From Marinobacterium_D sp050908845 (GTDB lineage Bacteria; Pseudomonadota; Gammaproteobacteria; Pseudomonadales; Balneatricaceae): a DNA stretch of 64,000 nt. Where the stretch lies: NCBI RefSeq assembly GCF_050908845.1, contig NZ_CP194171.1:124001-188000 (forward strand). The letters run 5' to 3'. The notes under the pieces are model-generated. The model saw nothing but the letters and a program-made list of their open reading frames with translations. It ran no database searches and was not told the DNA's origin. Each line of letters starts with the position of its first letter. The stretch's first letter is position 1. Shown one piece after another: positions 56,658 to 64,000 of the stretch. The position numbers were made by a program, and so were the translations under genes.

Positions 56658-57146
56658 TTATCCTTTCAATGTTTCCAGCAGGCTGTCGGGGACAAACTCG
56701 GTATCCTTCACCCGCTTGGTGACGATATAGGTGTAATAGCGGCGCAGACCGATATCGGCATTGAGCATGCGATCGACAAAACGCTGGTATTCATCCACCG
56801 AAGGCGCAATCACCTTCAGCAGGTAATCGATACCGCCACCCAGGGCATAGCACTCCAGCACCTCGGGCTGCTCCTGCATGGTGCGCTCAAAGCGGGAAAA
56901 GTCCGCCGCCAGGTGACTGCTCAGCTCCGCCTCCATGAACACGATGGTCTGGCGGCTGAACGCCGACCAGGCGATACGTGCGCCGTAGCCCTCGATCAGC
57001 CCCAGCTTTTCCAGATGCTGAAGACGTTCCCAGCAGGGCGTGGGAGACAGGTTCACGCGCCGGGCCAGCTCGGTTTTGGTGATGCGTCCCTCCTGTTGCA
57101 GAATCGACAGCATCTGAATATCACGATCATCCAGTTTTACACGCAT
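56658..57146 (-). CDS. Lrp/AsnC-family regulator of the ectoine cluster
   Basis: A 162-residue regulator with an N-terminal helix-turn-helix (LDDRDIQMLSILQQEGR, LARRVNLSPTPCWERLQHLE) and a C-terminal ligand-binding RAM domain. It follows eutC by 46 bases on the same strand. In Halomonas elongata the comparable regulator DoeX controls ectoine degradation, and AsnC in Ruegeria pomeroyi responds to ectoine breakdown intermediates. Assignment to that role here is inferred from neighbourhood. Confidence 0.85.
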   Translation of the reverse strand: MRVKLDDRDIQMLSILQQEGRITKTELARRVNLSPTPCWERLQHLEKLGLIEGYGARIAWSAFSRQTIVFMEAELSSHLAADFSRFERTMQEQPEVLECYALGGGIDYLLKVIAPSVDEYQRFVDRMLNADIGLRRYYTYIVTKRVKDTEFVPDSLLETLKG

Positions 57147-57192
57147 GCAGCGTTTATGACTCCCTATAATCCAGGTCCGTTTTCATGTCCGC

Positions 57193-58185
57193 TCAACTGT
57201 CGATCAGGGTGCCCAGGCCTTTTGCCGTGGCGCGATGCAACGCCAGGTCGGCAATCGCGGTATCCTGCACACCGGTGCCGGTCAGGTCACACAGGGTAAT
57301 CTGATCCTCCGCTACCCGTCCCGGAACCAGTCCGGCACTGATGCCGGGCAGCTCCGGCAGTACGGTATCGGCACTGATCAGTCCGGCCTTCACCGCCGAG
57401 CGCATCTCGCCCCGTTCCAGCGACTGACTGACACGATCCACCGCCACCAGGTCCGCTTTGGCAAACACCGCCGGATCGATCTCGTTCTTTTCCGGTGAAT
57501 CCGTACCCATGGCCGTGATATGTAGCCCCGGATGCAGCCAGTCGGCGCTGATCACCGGTTCCTTCGCCGGCGTGGTGGTAATCACCACCTGCGATGACTT
57601 CACCAGTGCCTCGGCACTATCGGCCACGCTGACCGGTATACCCAGCACACCCGTCTGCTCTCTGGCATACTGCTCCGCCTTGGCCCGATCCCGGCCCCAG
57701 ACCTGGAGCCTCTCCACCTGCCGCTCCAGCAGCAGCGCCTGCGCCTGCAAACGCGCCTGCAGTCCGGTACCTATCACACCGGCAGTAGTGACCTGCCGCG
57801 GCGCCATGAAGCGCGCCGCCACACCACCCGCGGCGGCTGTGCGGATATCGGTCAGGTAGCCGTTGTCGAGCAGCACCGCAGAAACAATGCCGGTTTCGGC
57901 CGAGAGCACCACCATCAGACCGTTCAGGCTGGGCAGCCCCTTTAGCGGGTTATCGAAAAAGCCGGGGCTGACCTTGATGGCGAAGTTTTCCATGCCGGGC
58001 ACGAAGGCGGTTTTCACATCCACCTCGCCGTTCACCTGCGGCAGCTCCATGCTCAGCACCGGCGGCATCACCACGCCGCCCTGCGCCAGTCGCGCAAAAG
58101 CGGCGGCAATCACGTCGTGAACCTCTTTGCTGAGCGAAACGCACTGACGCAGCTCCGCTTCCGTCAGGATCTTGATCTTGGCCAT
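57193..58185 (-). CDS. eutC: ornithine cyclodeaminase-like EutC (hydroxyectoine catabolism)
   Basis: A 330-residue member of the ornithine cyclodeaminase/mu-crystallin family, with the NAD-binding motif GVIGTGLQARLQAQAL (about 137-152) and family strands FAIKVSPGFFDNP and GYLTDIRTAAAGGVAARF. Next to eutB, doeA and the tea transporter it fits EutC, which with EutB processes a hydroxyectoine-derived intermediate. The exact reaction is not settled. Only two bases separate it from eutB, so they are co-translated. Confidence 0.88.
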   Translation of the reverse strand: MAKIKILTEAELRQCVSLSKEVHDVIAAAFARLAQGGVVMPPVLSMELPQVNGEVDVKTAFVPGMENFAIKVSPGFFDNPLKGLPSLNGLMVVLSAETGIVSAVLLDNGYLTDIRTAAAGGVAARFMAPRQVTTAGVIGTGLQARLQAQALLLERQVERLQVWGRDRAKAEQYAREQTGVLGIPVSVADSAEALVKSSQVVITTTPAKEPVISADWLHPGLHITAMGTDSPEKNEIDPAVFAKADLVAVDRVSQSLERGEMRSAVKAGLISADTVLPELPGISAGLVPGRVAEDQITLCDLTGTGVQDTAIADLALHRATAKGLGTLIDS

Positions 58186-58187
58186 GA

Positions 58188-59195
58188 CTACCTCTCTGTC
58201 TTTTCCCAGACCCGATGGCTGCCATTGACGATGGCGGTGAAGTCATCCATATCCACGTTGCGCCCGGACAGGATAATCGCCACCCGTTTACCCAGCAGAT
58301 CTCCCAGCGCCTGGCGCCGCTCGGGTTCAAGCAGCAGTGCTGCCCCCAGGGTACTGGCGCCCTCGGCAACGAGCTGCTCCTGGCGGTAGATATGACACTG
58401 GCTGCGGGCGATCTCCTGCTCGTTAAGCAAAACGTAGTGGTCCATCAGGGTCCGCACATGATCGAAGGTGTAGCGGTTGGCGAGACCTATGCCCCCACCG
58501 AGGGAGTCAGCCAGGGTTTCCAGCTCCTCCACCTCCACCGGTTCTCCGGCTTGCAGGCTTGCCGCCATGGCAGCACCGCGCTCCGGACTTACGCCGATAA
58601 TGTGGATATCGGGCTTGATCGCCTTGGCGGCCAGCGCGATACCACTGAGCAGACCGCCGCCGGACAGCCCGATGATCAGGGTATCCACCTCCGGCCAGTC
58701 TTCAAGAATCTCCAGGCCGATGGTGCCCTGCCCGGCAATCACATCGGCATGATCAAAGGGCGGAATCTCGCTCATGCCCTGTTCGGCGACCAGCTTGTCC
58801 ACCAGTTCCTGCGCCTCGTCCTGGCTGCGGCCATGGATACGGATCTCGGCGCCCAGGGCGCGGATCGCCTCCACCTTGTTGCCCGGCACCAGCGATGACA
58901 TGCAGATGGTGGCGCGGGCACCGCGCTGTGACGCGGCCCAGGCAAGCGCGCGACCATGATTACCGGTGGATGCGCAGACCACGCCCCGCGCGAGCTGTGC
59001 TTCGCTCAGGTTGGCCAGGGCGTTAACGGCACCACGCAACTTGAAGGCACCGGTGGGCTGGGTGGTCTCCAGCTTCAGGCGTACCTCGGTGTGTTCATCG
59101 CTGAGGCTGAATGCCGGAATCAGCGGTGTGCGGGTGACCTGACCCGCTATCGCCCGCCGAGCTCGGTAAACAGCCGCCAGATCTATCAGTTTCAT
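58188..59195 (-). CDS. eutB: threonine dehydratase-like EutB (hydroxyectoine catabolism)
   Basis: A fold-type II PLP enzyme of 335 residues. The PLP lysine is Lys52 in TGAFKLRGAVNAL, phosphate binding uses GLSGGGLLSGIALAA, and STGNHGRALAWAA precedes. It lacks the regulatory ACT domains of ilvA, so it is catabolic. In hydroxyectoine users, EutB is proposed to act as a dehydratase on the hydroxylated diaminobutyrate intermediate. Its start overlaps the regulator gene by four bases. Confidence 0.88.
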   Translation of the reverse strand: MKLIDLAAVYRARRAIAGQVTRTPLIPAFSLSDEHTEVRLKLETTQPTGAFKLRGAVNALANLSEAQLARGVVCASTGNHGRALAWAASQRGARATICMSSLVPGNKVEAIRALGAEIRIHGRSQDEAQELVDKLVAEQGMSEIPPFDHADVIAGQGTIGLEILEDWPEVDTLIIGLSGGGLLSGIALAAKAIKPDIHIIGVSPERGAAMAASLQAGEPVEVEELETLADSLGGGIGLANRYTFDHVRTLMDHYVLLNEQEIARSQCHIYRQEQLVAEGASTLGAALLLEPERRQALGDLLGKRVAIILSGRNVDMDDFTAIVNGSHRVWEKTER

Positions 59196-59911
59196 GCGAC
59201 CAGACCATTCTCGGATGACATCAGTTTGAGACGCTGCAGCGCCATGGCGATATGGCGGCGACGCAGATTACCCACGGCCACCATCTGGCCCGTTTCCAGC
59301 AGCTGCAGGGTTTCCCGTATTTCATTGGCGAACATGTCTGCCTCCATCGCCACGGATTCGTCACGCATCAGGAAGGGCCACATGCGCGATGACCGGTAAA
59401 ACAGCTCCGTGGCCACTTCACGCAGGGCCCGGTTTCCGACCAGGTGCATCAGCTGCTCGAAAAACTCGATATTGACCTGCGCGAACAGACGCTTGGGCTT
59501 GTCGGCCTTGTGGATACTGCGCGCCCGCTCCAGGGTTTTGCGAATTGCTGCAATCAGCTCCGGCGTCGGCTGTACCGGCGTCATAATGCCCAGGTGGCAG
59601 ACCAGCTCCATACGCACCTGGTACACCTCGGTCAGATAGGCGAAATCAATATCGGTGACCAGCGTGCCAACACCATGGCGGATCTCCAGCAGCCCCTCCA
59701 GCTCCAGTCGGCCCAGCACCCGGCGAACCGGCGTTCGACTGACGTCAAACTCATGCGCCAGCGCCACCTCGGACAGTCGGGTGCCCGGTTTGTAATCCAG
59801 CAGACAGATGCGACTGCGCAACGTGGAGTAGATATGCTCAAAGCGCTGCTCTGCAGTGCGCGGCAGATCTCCGTCCGGTTCAGAACCGGAGCGCTCCGGT
59901 AAAGCATTCAT
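59192..59911 (-). CDS. GntR-family (FadR/FCD) transcription regulator
   Basis: A 239-residue regulator with an N-terminal winged helix (ALAHEFDVSRTPVRRVLGRLE, about 50-70) and a C-terminal all-helical FCD ligand domain (about 95-220). The known regulator of many ectoine clusters, EnuR, is a MocR-type GntR with an aminotransferase domain; this protein is not of that kind. It likely binds the palindrome at 63585. It precedes eutB and eutC as one unit. Confidence 0.87.
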   Translation of the reverse strand: MNALPERSGSEPDGDLPRTAEQRFEHIYSTLRSRICLLDYKPGTRLSEVALAHEFDVSRTPVRRVLGRLELEGLLEIRHGVGTLVTDIDFAYLTEVYQVRMELVCHLGIMTPVQPTPELIAAIRKTLERARSIHKADKPKRLFAQVNIEFFEQLMHLVGNRALREVATELFYRSSRMWPFLMRDESVAMEADMFANEIRETLQLLETGQMVAVGNLRRRHIAMALQRLKLMSSENGLVA

Positions 59912-59999
59912 TGTTATTCTCGCCCGTAAAAAGAATCTTTATTCATACGGCAGGCCGACAGCCACAGGATGACGGCCGACCTGCGCGGATAAACACAGG

Positions 60000-60437
60000 T
60001 CAGACAACCATCACGGGGGATTTGGCCATGCCTACCACTTTCTGGGATACACCGCCGACGAGGAAGGTCTCGGCATCACCGAGACCGTGGCTGCCGATAA
60101 TAATCAGATCAACCTTGTTCTTCTCGGCAAACTCCACAATCGTCTTCGCGGTGTGGCCGCTTTTGACGAACGCCCGCACCCCCTGGGATCCGTGTTCGAT
60201 GGCGTATTTGCGAAAGCTTTCCGCCACCTCCTTGGAGTAGCTCTGCATCAGGTCATCCATATGTTCCGGCTCCCTGGGGCGCACCATCGACATGGAGGCT
60301 TCGCGCAGGCTGTGGTGACGGTAGACGGACAGAATCATCAGCTCGGAGCCATGTATCTTCTGCATTTCCACTGCCACTTTAAGCGCTTCGAAGGCGCCTT
60401 CCGATCCATCGACCGGCAGAAGTATACGTTTAAACAC
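60000..60437 (-). CDS. teaD: universal stress protein TeaD
   Basis: A 145-residue Usp protein that opens MFKRILLPVDGSEGAFEALK and has the ATP-binding IIGSHGLGDAETFLVGGVSQ; the core GxxG-x9-G is present, though Gly replaces the usual Ser/Thr after it. In Halomonas elongata TeaD binds ATP and negatively affects ectoine uptake by TeaABC. It lies 12 bases after the large-subunit gene. Confidence 0.88.
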   Translation of the reverse strand: MFKRILLPVDGSEGAFEALKVAVEMQKIHGSELMILSVYRHHSLREASMSMVRPREPEHMDDLMQSYSKEVAESFRKYAIEHGSQGVRAFVKSGHTAKTIVEFAEKNKVDLIIIGSHGLGDAETFLVGGVSQKVVGMAKSPVMVV

Positions 60438-60449
60438 CCTCGCCTCCTT

Positions 60450-61736
60450 TTATTTCTCGAACGCCAGATCCCTCAGGAAGAGCGCGATATCCGGGAAGAA
60501 GATCAGCGCAACAGCCACCGCCAGCAGAATAATAACGAACGGCGGTGTACCGCGAATTACCTCGATATAGGGGCGTTTGAACACCGCCATGGCGGTGAAG
60601 ATGTCGCAACCGAAGGGTGGCGTTGCCGAGCCTATCGCCACCTGCAGGGTGATGATCGTACCGACCAGTACCGGATCAAGACCCACGGACTCAACCACCG
60701 GCGCAAAGATCGGCACCAGGATCAGAATCACGACGATCGGGTCGACAAACATGCAGCCGACAAAGAAGGAGATCGAGATAACGAACAGCACCCCGATGGC
60801 GCCCATCTCCGATACACCTACCGCACCAAGCAGTTCCTGCGGAATCCGCGCGAAGGAGATCACCCAGGAGAACGCCGCACCGGCACCGACCAGGATGAAC
60901 ACCACGCCGGTTATCAGGCCGGTGGACTTGGCAGTATCCCAGACATCGCGGACCTTGATGGCGCGGAAGACGATAACCTCAAGAATCAGCGCATAGAGCA
61001 CACAGACCGCCGCCGCTTCGGTGGGGCTGAAGATACCGCCATAGATACCGCCAACGATGATCACCGGGAAACCCAGCGGCCAGACCGCCTGTTTCACGGC
61101 ACTGAAACGCTCACCCCAGCTCGCTTTCGGCTCGGCGGGTACATTGTGGACCGTGGCGTAGATCATGCTGTAGATCGAAAACAGCACCAGAATCAGCAGA
61201 CCCGGGCCGATACCGGCGATAAACAGCTCGGAGATCGAGGTGTTGGAAACCACACCATAAATGATCATGCCGATACTCGGCGGGATCAGGAAGGCAATAT
61301 CACTGGCATTGACGATCAACGCCAGCACAAAGTTATCCTTGTAACCCGCCTTGAGCATGCGCGGGCGCAGCGGTGACCCCACCGCCACCACCGTGGCCTG
61401 GGTGGAGCCGGATACCGCACCGAACAGGGTACAGGCCGTGGCGGTACTGACTGCCAGACCACCCTTGATGTGACCGACGAAGCTCATCACCATGTCGATC
61501 AGTCGGTTGGCGGAATGCCCGCGGGTCATGATATCCGCAGCAAAAATAAACATAGGTACAGCAATCAGCGAAGCCGGCCGGATACCGGCCATAAACTGCT
61601 GCACCATGAAATCCATCTTGCCGATGCCGTTAAACAGATCGTAAAAACCGATAAACGCCCCGATAATCAGCGGGATCATCATCGGAAAGCCCAGCAACAA
61701 CAGAATGATCATTGCCAGGAAAATGGTAGCTGCCAT
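60450..61736 (-). CDS. teaC: ectoine TRAP transporter large subunit
   Basis: A 428-residue, 12-helix sodium-symport subunit. Motifs include GSTQATVVAVGSPLRPRML, IAFLIPPSIGMIIYGVVS and TLQVAIGSATPPFGCDIFTA. It is shorter than the dctM product because it lacks the polar insertion. The neighbouring teaA homologue identifies the substrate as ectoine/hydroxyectoine. Spaced 15 bases after teaB. Confidence 0.93.
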   Translation of the reverse strand: MAATIFLAMIILLLLGFPMMIPLIIGAFIGFYDLFNGIGKMDFMVQQFMAGIRPASLIAVPMFIFAADIMTRGHSANRLIDMVMSFVGHIKGGLAVSTATACTLFGAVSGSTQATVVAVGSPLRPRMLKAGYKDNFVLALIVNASDIAFLIPPSIGMIIYGVVSNTSISELFIAGIGPGLLILVLFSIYSMIYATVHNVPAEPKASWGERFSAVKQAVWPLGFPVIIVGGIYGGIFSPTEAAAVCVLYALILEVIVFRAIKVRDVWDTAKSTGLITGVVFILVGAGAAFSWVISFARIPQELLGAVGVSEMGAIGVLFVISISFFVGCMFVDPIVVILILVPIFAPVVESVGLDPVLVGTIITLQVAIGSATPPFGCDIFTAMAVFKRPYIEVIRGTPPFVIILLAVAVALIFFPDIALFLRDLAFEK

Positions 61737-61751
61737 GATCGCGCCTCCTCC

Positions 61752-62330
61752 CTAGAGCTCAACTTCGGTGTCGTCGTATCCCTCGAGCACCTTGGTCGAG
61801 AGATAGATATCCTTCTCCACCAGGTTCTTGATCGCGGTCAGCGCATACTGCACCCCGGTCACGAAGAAGCCCACGGGCACCCAGAGGTAGATCCAGTAAA
61901 CCGGTATCTGCAGCGCCGGCAGGATACGTCCCGAATCCGCCACCTTGCCGATGTACTTCACCGAGAAGTAACAGAGCGCGAACATGCACAGCGATGAAAT
62001 CACGGCGATGCCCACCATGAACACTTTGCGCAGCGTGGTCGGCAGGGCATCGTAAATAGCCGACATGCGGATATGGCGCCCGTGGCGGGCGGCATAACCG
62101 ACACCGGCAAAGGTGATCAGCACGATCAGGATGCGGTTGACCTCTTCGCTGAAGAACAGGCTCTCACCGAAGAGAAAGCGCCCGACAACGTTGGCGATGG
62201 TATTCAACGCCATCAGCAGCACACTCAGCGCCAGGCCGACCGCCTCCAGGCGGCTGATGATGGAATCGATGATACCGAGAATGCCGGGCAGGTCCGACGA
62301 ATGCTCGTTATCCTGAGACTTGTCAGCCAT
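61752..62330 (-). CDS. teaB: ectoine TRAP transporter small subunit
   Basis: A 192-residue, four-helix protein with IANVVGRFLFGESLFFSEEV and GRHIRMSAIYDALP, the small-subunit hallmarks. The C-terminus has the acidic run GYDDTEVEL. Works with TeaC. A strong hairpin separates it from teaA. Confidence 0.92.
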   Translation of the reverse strand: MADKSQDNEHSSDLPGILGIIDSIISRLEAVGLALSVLLMALNTIANVVGRFLFGESLFFSEEVNRILIVLITFAGVGYAARHGRHIRMSAIYDALPTTLRKVFMVGIAVISSLCMFALCYFSVKYIGKVADSGRILPALQIPVYWIYLWVPVGFFVTGVQYALTAIKNLVEKDIYLSTKVLEGYDDTEVEL

Positions 62331-62387
62331 GCCAGCCCTCCTTGGTAGTCAGTACAGTGGACATTGCATTGCTCCCGTTAACGAAAA

Positions 62388-62410
62388 GGGCCGGCCAGTC
62401 TGGCCGGCCC
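62388..62410 (-). terminator. hairpin/attenuator between teaA and teaB
   Basis: GGGCCGGCCA-GAC-TGGCCGGCCC is a perfect ten-pair stem followed by four thymines on the minus strand, 26 bases after teaA. It should lower read-through into teaBC, or protect the teaA message. Confidence 0.75.
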
Positions 62411-62435
62411 GTCGTCTTTTCACACGACCCCGGAT

Positions 62436-63452
62436 TTACTGCATGACTGCTTCAAGGTCGGCTTTCATCTGCTCGAGAATCGCCTTGCCGCTGTCACCGG
62501 TCATCTCGATGAACTTGGCCTCAACCTGCTTGGCCGCAGCCTTGAACGGCGCGCGCTGCTCTTCGGTCAGAACCGTTACGCTCATTTCCGGCTTGGCTTC
62601 CTTCACCTTGGCGATCGATTCCTCATCCAGCCCATCCTGGTAATCGAGGATGTAATCGAAGGCCACATCGGTAGCGCTCTGGATCACCGCCTTGTCCTCA
62701 TCGCTGAGGCCATCGTAGAAATCCTTGTTGGCCATCACCGCGGTGGTGAAGTTGCTGTGCCCGGTGTAGGTGATGTAGTCGGTCACCTCGTACATCTTGG
62801 TGGACTCGATAAAGAAGGCCGGGTTTTCCTGGCCCTGGATGATGTTGGTCTGCAGGCCGCCGTACACCTCACCCCAGGGCAGCGGGGTCGGCGTGGCGCC
62901 AAAGGCCTTGTAGGTTTCCACCAGCAGCGGGTTACTCATCACGCGAACTTTGACGCCGTCGAGATCAGCCGGGCTGGTCACCGGCTCCTGGGTGGTCATG
63001 GCGACCTTGCCTTCCGGGAACATGGTCAGCAGTTCAAGACCGTGATCGGCGTAAAGCGCCTTGAAGTCCTCGTTGATCGCCTTGCTGGTTTTGAAGAATT
63101 CGCCCAGATGCTCGGCATCGTTGGGCAGCAGGTAGGGTACGAAGAATACCTGAGCTTCCGGGATTACAGCACCGGTGAACCCCGGTGACTGGTCGACAAA
63201 CTGCAGAATACCGGCCTGGGCCTGTTCCATGATGTCCGCAGACTCACCCAGGGTACCGTACGGGAACAGCTCGATCTCGTGATCTGAATTCTTCTCGATC
63301 TCCTCCTTGAACTTGGTCGCATAGACACCCTGTACATCGGTAAGCGCCTCCTCGAAGGCATAGCGCCAGGTATCTGCCTGCGCGGCGCCGGTGGTCATCA
63401 CCAGACCCGCTATCACGCCGGCCAAATATTTCGGAGTGAGTGTTTTCTTCAT
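62436..63452 (-). CDS. teaA: ectoine/hydroxyectoine-binding protein TeaA
   Basis: Periplasmic receptor of 338 residues with a signal peptide (MKKTLTPKYLAGVIAGLVMT, cleavage after AQA). The mature chain DTWRYAFEEALTDVQGVY, DIMEQAQAGILQFVDQSPGF and the near-invariant KAFGATPTPLPWGEVYGGLQ resemble the crystallised TeaA of Halomonas elongata closely. I use the ATG at 63452 with AGAGGG upstream; the ATG at 63500 adds 16 residues before a normal signal peptide. Confidence 0.95.
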   Translation of the reverse strand: MKKTLTPKYLAGVIAGLVMTTGAAQADTWRYAFEEALTDVQGVYATKFKEEIEKNSDHEIELFPYGTLGESADIMEQAQAGILQFVDQSPGFTGAVIPEAQVFFVPYLLPNDAEHLGEFFKTSKAINEDFKALYADHGLELLTMFPEGKVAMTTQEPVTSPADLDGVKVRVMSNPLLVETYKAFGATPTPLPWGEVYGGLQTNIIQGQENPAFFIESTKMYEVTDYITYTGHSNFTTAVMANKDFYDGLSDEDKAVIQSATDVAFDYILDYQDGLDEESIAKVKEAKPEMSVTVLTEEQRAPFKAAAKQVEAKFIEMTGDSGKAILEQMKADLEAVMQ

Positions 63453-63705
63453 CTGATATCCCTCTACTGGAAGTGGCTTATTCAATCTGTTGCGCATCAA
63501 ACAGCGTCTGTCTACGCTGTGAAGACACCCGTCTCCTGATCCGCACGCTTCTATTCAACATACAACCTGACTTCGGTTTTTCAAGGCAGATGTATACATT
63601 TGCCTAAATTCGTACTACACATATAGCAAAAAAACCGCTAAACCATGCACAAAACACCCCACTTGTGTACATCTCAACCCTTTGCAACGTTTATGGGGGC
63701 ACCAC
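63453..63705. promoter_or_regulatory. teaA-doeA divergent promoter region
   Basis: This 253-base gap separates the divergent uptake and hydrolase genes. It contains the operator at 63585 and a weaker relative, TTGTGTACAT, at 63664-63673. No sigma-54 motif was found. The AT-rich stretch at 63600-63640 may hold promoter elements. Confidence 0.55.
63585..63604. promoter_or_regulatory. palindromic operator, probably for the GntR regulator
   Basis: GGCAGATGTATACATTTGCC is a 20-base inverted repeat, perfect except for one symmetric pair. Its ATGTATACAT core resembles sites bound by FCD-type GntR regulators. It lies about 102 bases before doeA and 133 before teaA. Confidence 0.6.
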
Positions 63706-64000
63706 GTGGAACCTAGTCGTCGTCGTTTTGAAGCGAGTGAATACCTGGTTCGCCAGGCAAAGACCCGTAAATCAATGTTAGACCATGGCATCGACGTGCT
63801 TGTGATCGCCGATCCATCCAACATCTGCTGGCTGACCGGCTATGACGCCTGGTCGTTCTATGTGTATCAGTGCGTGGTGATCAGCGCCGACAGCGAACTG
63901 TTCTGGTTCGGCCGTGGTATCGACGCCCCGGCGGCTCATATCACCACCAACCTGCCGGAAGAGGACATCATCTACTACCCGGACCATTACGTTCAGTCCT
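63706..64000 (+). CDS. doeA: ectoine hydrolase DoeA, N-terminal part (cut by window end)
   Basis: The first 98 residues of an M24/creatinase-type ectoine hydrolase that opens the ectoine ring to N-acetyl-diaminobutyrate. It starts at GTG with GGGGG six bases before. The sequence includes VLVIADPSNICWLTGYDAWS, the WFGRGIDAPAAH strand and YYPDHYVQS, typical of DoeA/EutD. The catalytic C-terminal domain lies outside the window. It is divergent from teaA. Confidence 0.9.
   Translation, partial: MEPSRRRFEASEYLVRQAKTRKSMLDHGIDVLVIADPSNICWLTGYDAWSFYVYQCVVISADSELFWFGRGIDAPAAHITTNLPEEDIIYYPDHYVQS

Overview
This window is a chromosomal segment of a gammaproteobacterium, most likely a marine or halotolerant member of the Oceanospirillaceae or a close relative (Marinobacterium/Neptuniibacter-like). 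The evidence is the high GC content, gene orders shared with Pseudomonas and Enterobacteria (hemCDXY; ubiD-rho-trxA-ppx; pckA-hslO-hslR-yrfG-nudE; tesA next to ybbAP; gmk-rpoZ-spoT; gshA-fliL-like-rsd), two TRAP transporters, and an ectoine uptake and catabolism cluster. The species assignment is an inference. No rRNA, tRNA, CRISPR, phage or insertion sequence was recognised.

Layout. 1-5030: the heme operon hemC-hemD-hemX-hemY and a small membrane protein. 5046-9000: leftward block with a decayed glyoxalase I remnant, a small 2Fe-2S ferredoxin, ubiD, rho and trxA. 9366-15752: ppx, then pckA, hslO, hslR, a GMP/IMP nucleotidase and nudE. 15753-23780: sodB, tesA, the ybbAP ABC system and a giant DUF748 protein. 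23781-31638: a 40-residue membrane microprotein, an unexplained 510-base gap, rpiA, ilvA, a secreted DUF2202 protein, a PuuB-like oxidase paired with an NhaC-family antiporter, and an orphan membrane protein. 31795-32034: an array of four 49-base palindromic tandem repeats behind an operon terminator. 32116-41009: a C4-dicarboxylate locus, dctPQM with a clear sigma-54 promoter and paired upstream repeats, a chemoreceptor with a heme-c motif, and the two-component system dctB/dctD. 41126-56584: housekeeping genes (pyk, tex, gshA, rsd, an FKBP isomerase, an ABC-F ATPase, an HDOD protein, spoT, rpoZ, gmk). 56658-64000: ectoine/hydroxyectoine uptake and breakdown (AsnC regulator, eutC, eutB, GntR regulator, teaD, teaC, teaB, teaA, and divergently the start of doeA).

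How the parts work together. In the dct locus, DctB should sense C4-dicarboxylates in the periplasm and phosphorylate DctD, which would activate sigma-54 polymerase at the promoter in front of dctP. The chemoreceptor read divergently from dctP may couple chemotaxis to the same or a redox cue. In the ectoine locus, TeaABC imports ectoine and hydroxyectoine, TeaD is the companion Usp protein, DoeA hydrolyses the ring, and EutB/EutC process the hydroxylated intermediate. Two regulators of different families (GntR/FCD and AsnC) flank the enzymes, and a near-perfect palindrome lies in the teaA-doeA divergent promoter region. Both TRAP operons carry a strong hairpin directly after the binding-protein gene, which would favour excess binding protein over the membrane subunits.

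The most unusual structures are the 49-base covarying repeat array, the dispersed REP-like palindrome found twice, the heme-motif chemoreceptor in a dicarboxylate locus, and the small membrane protein followed by a long gap.
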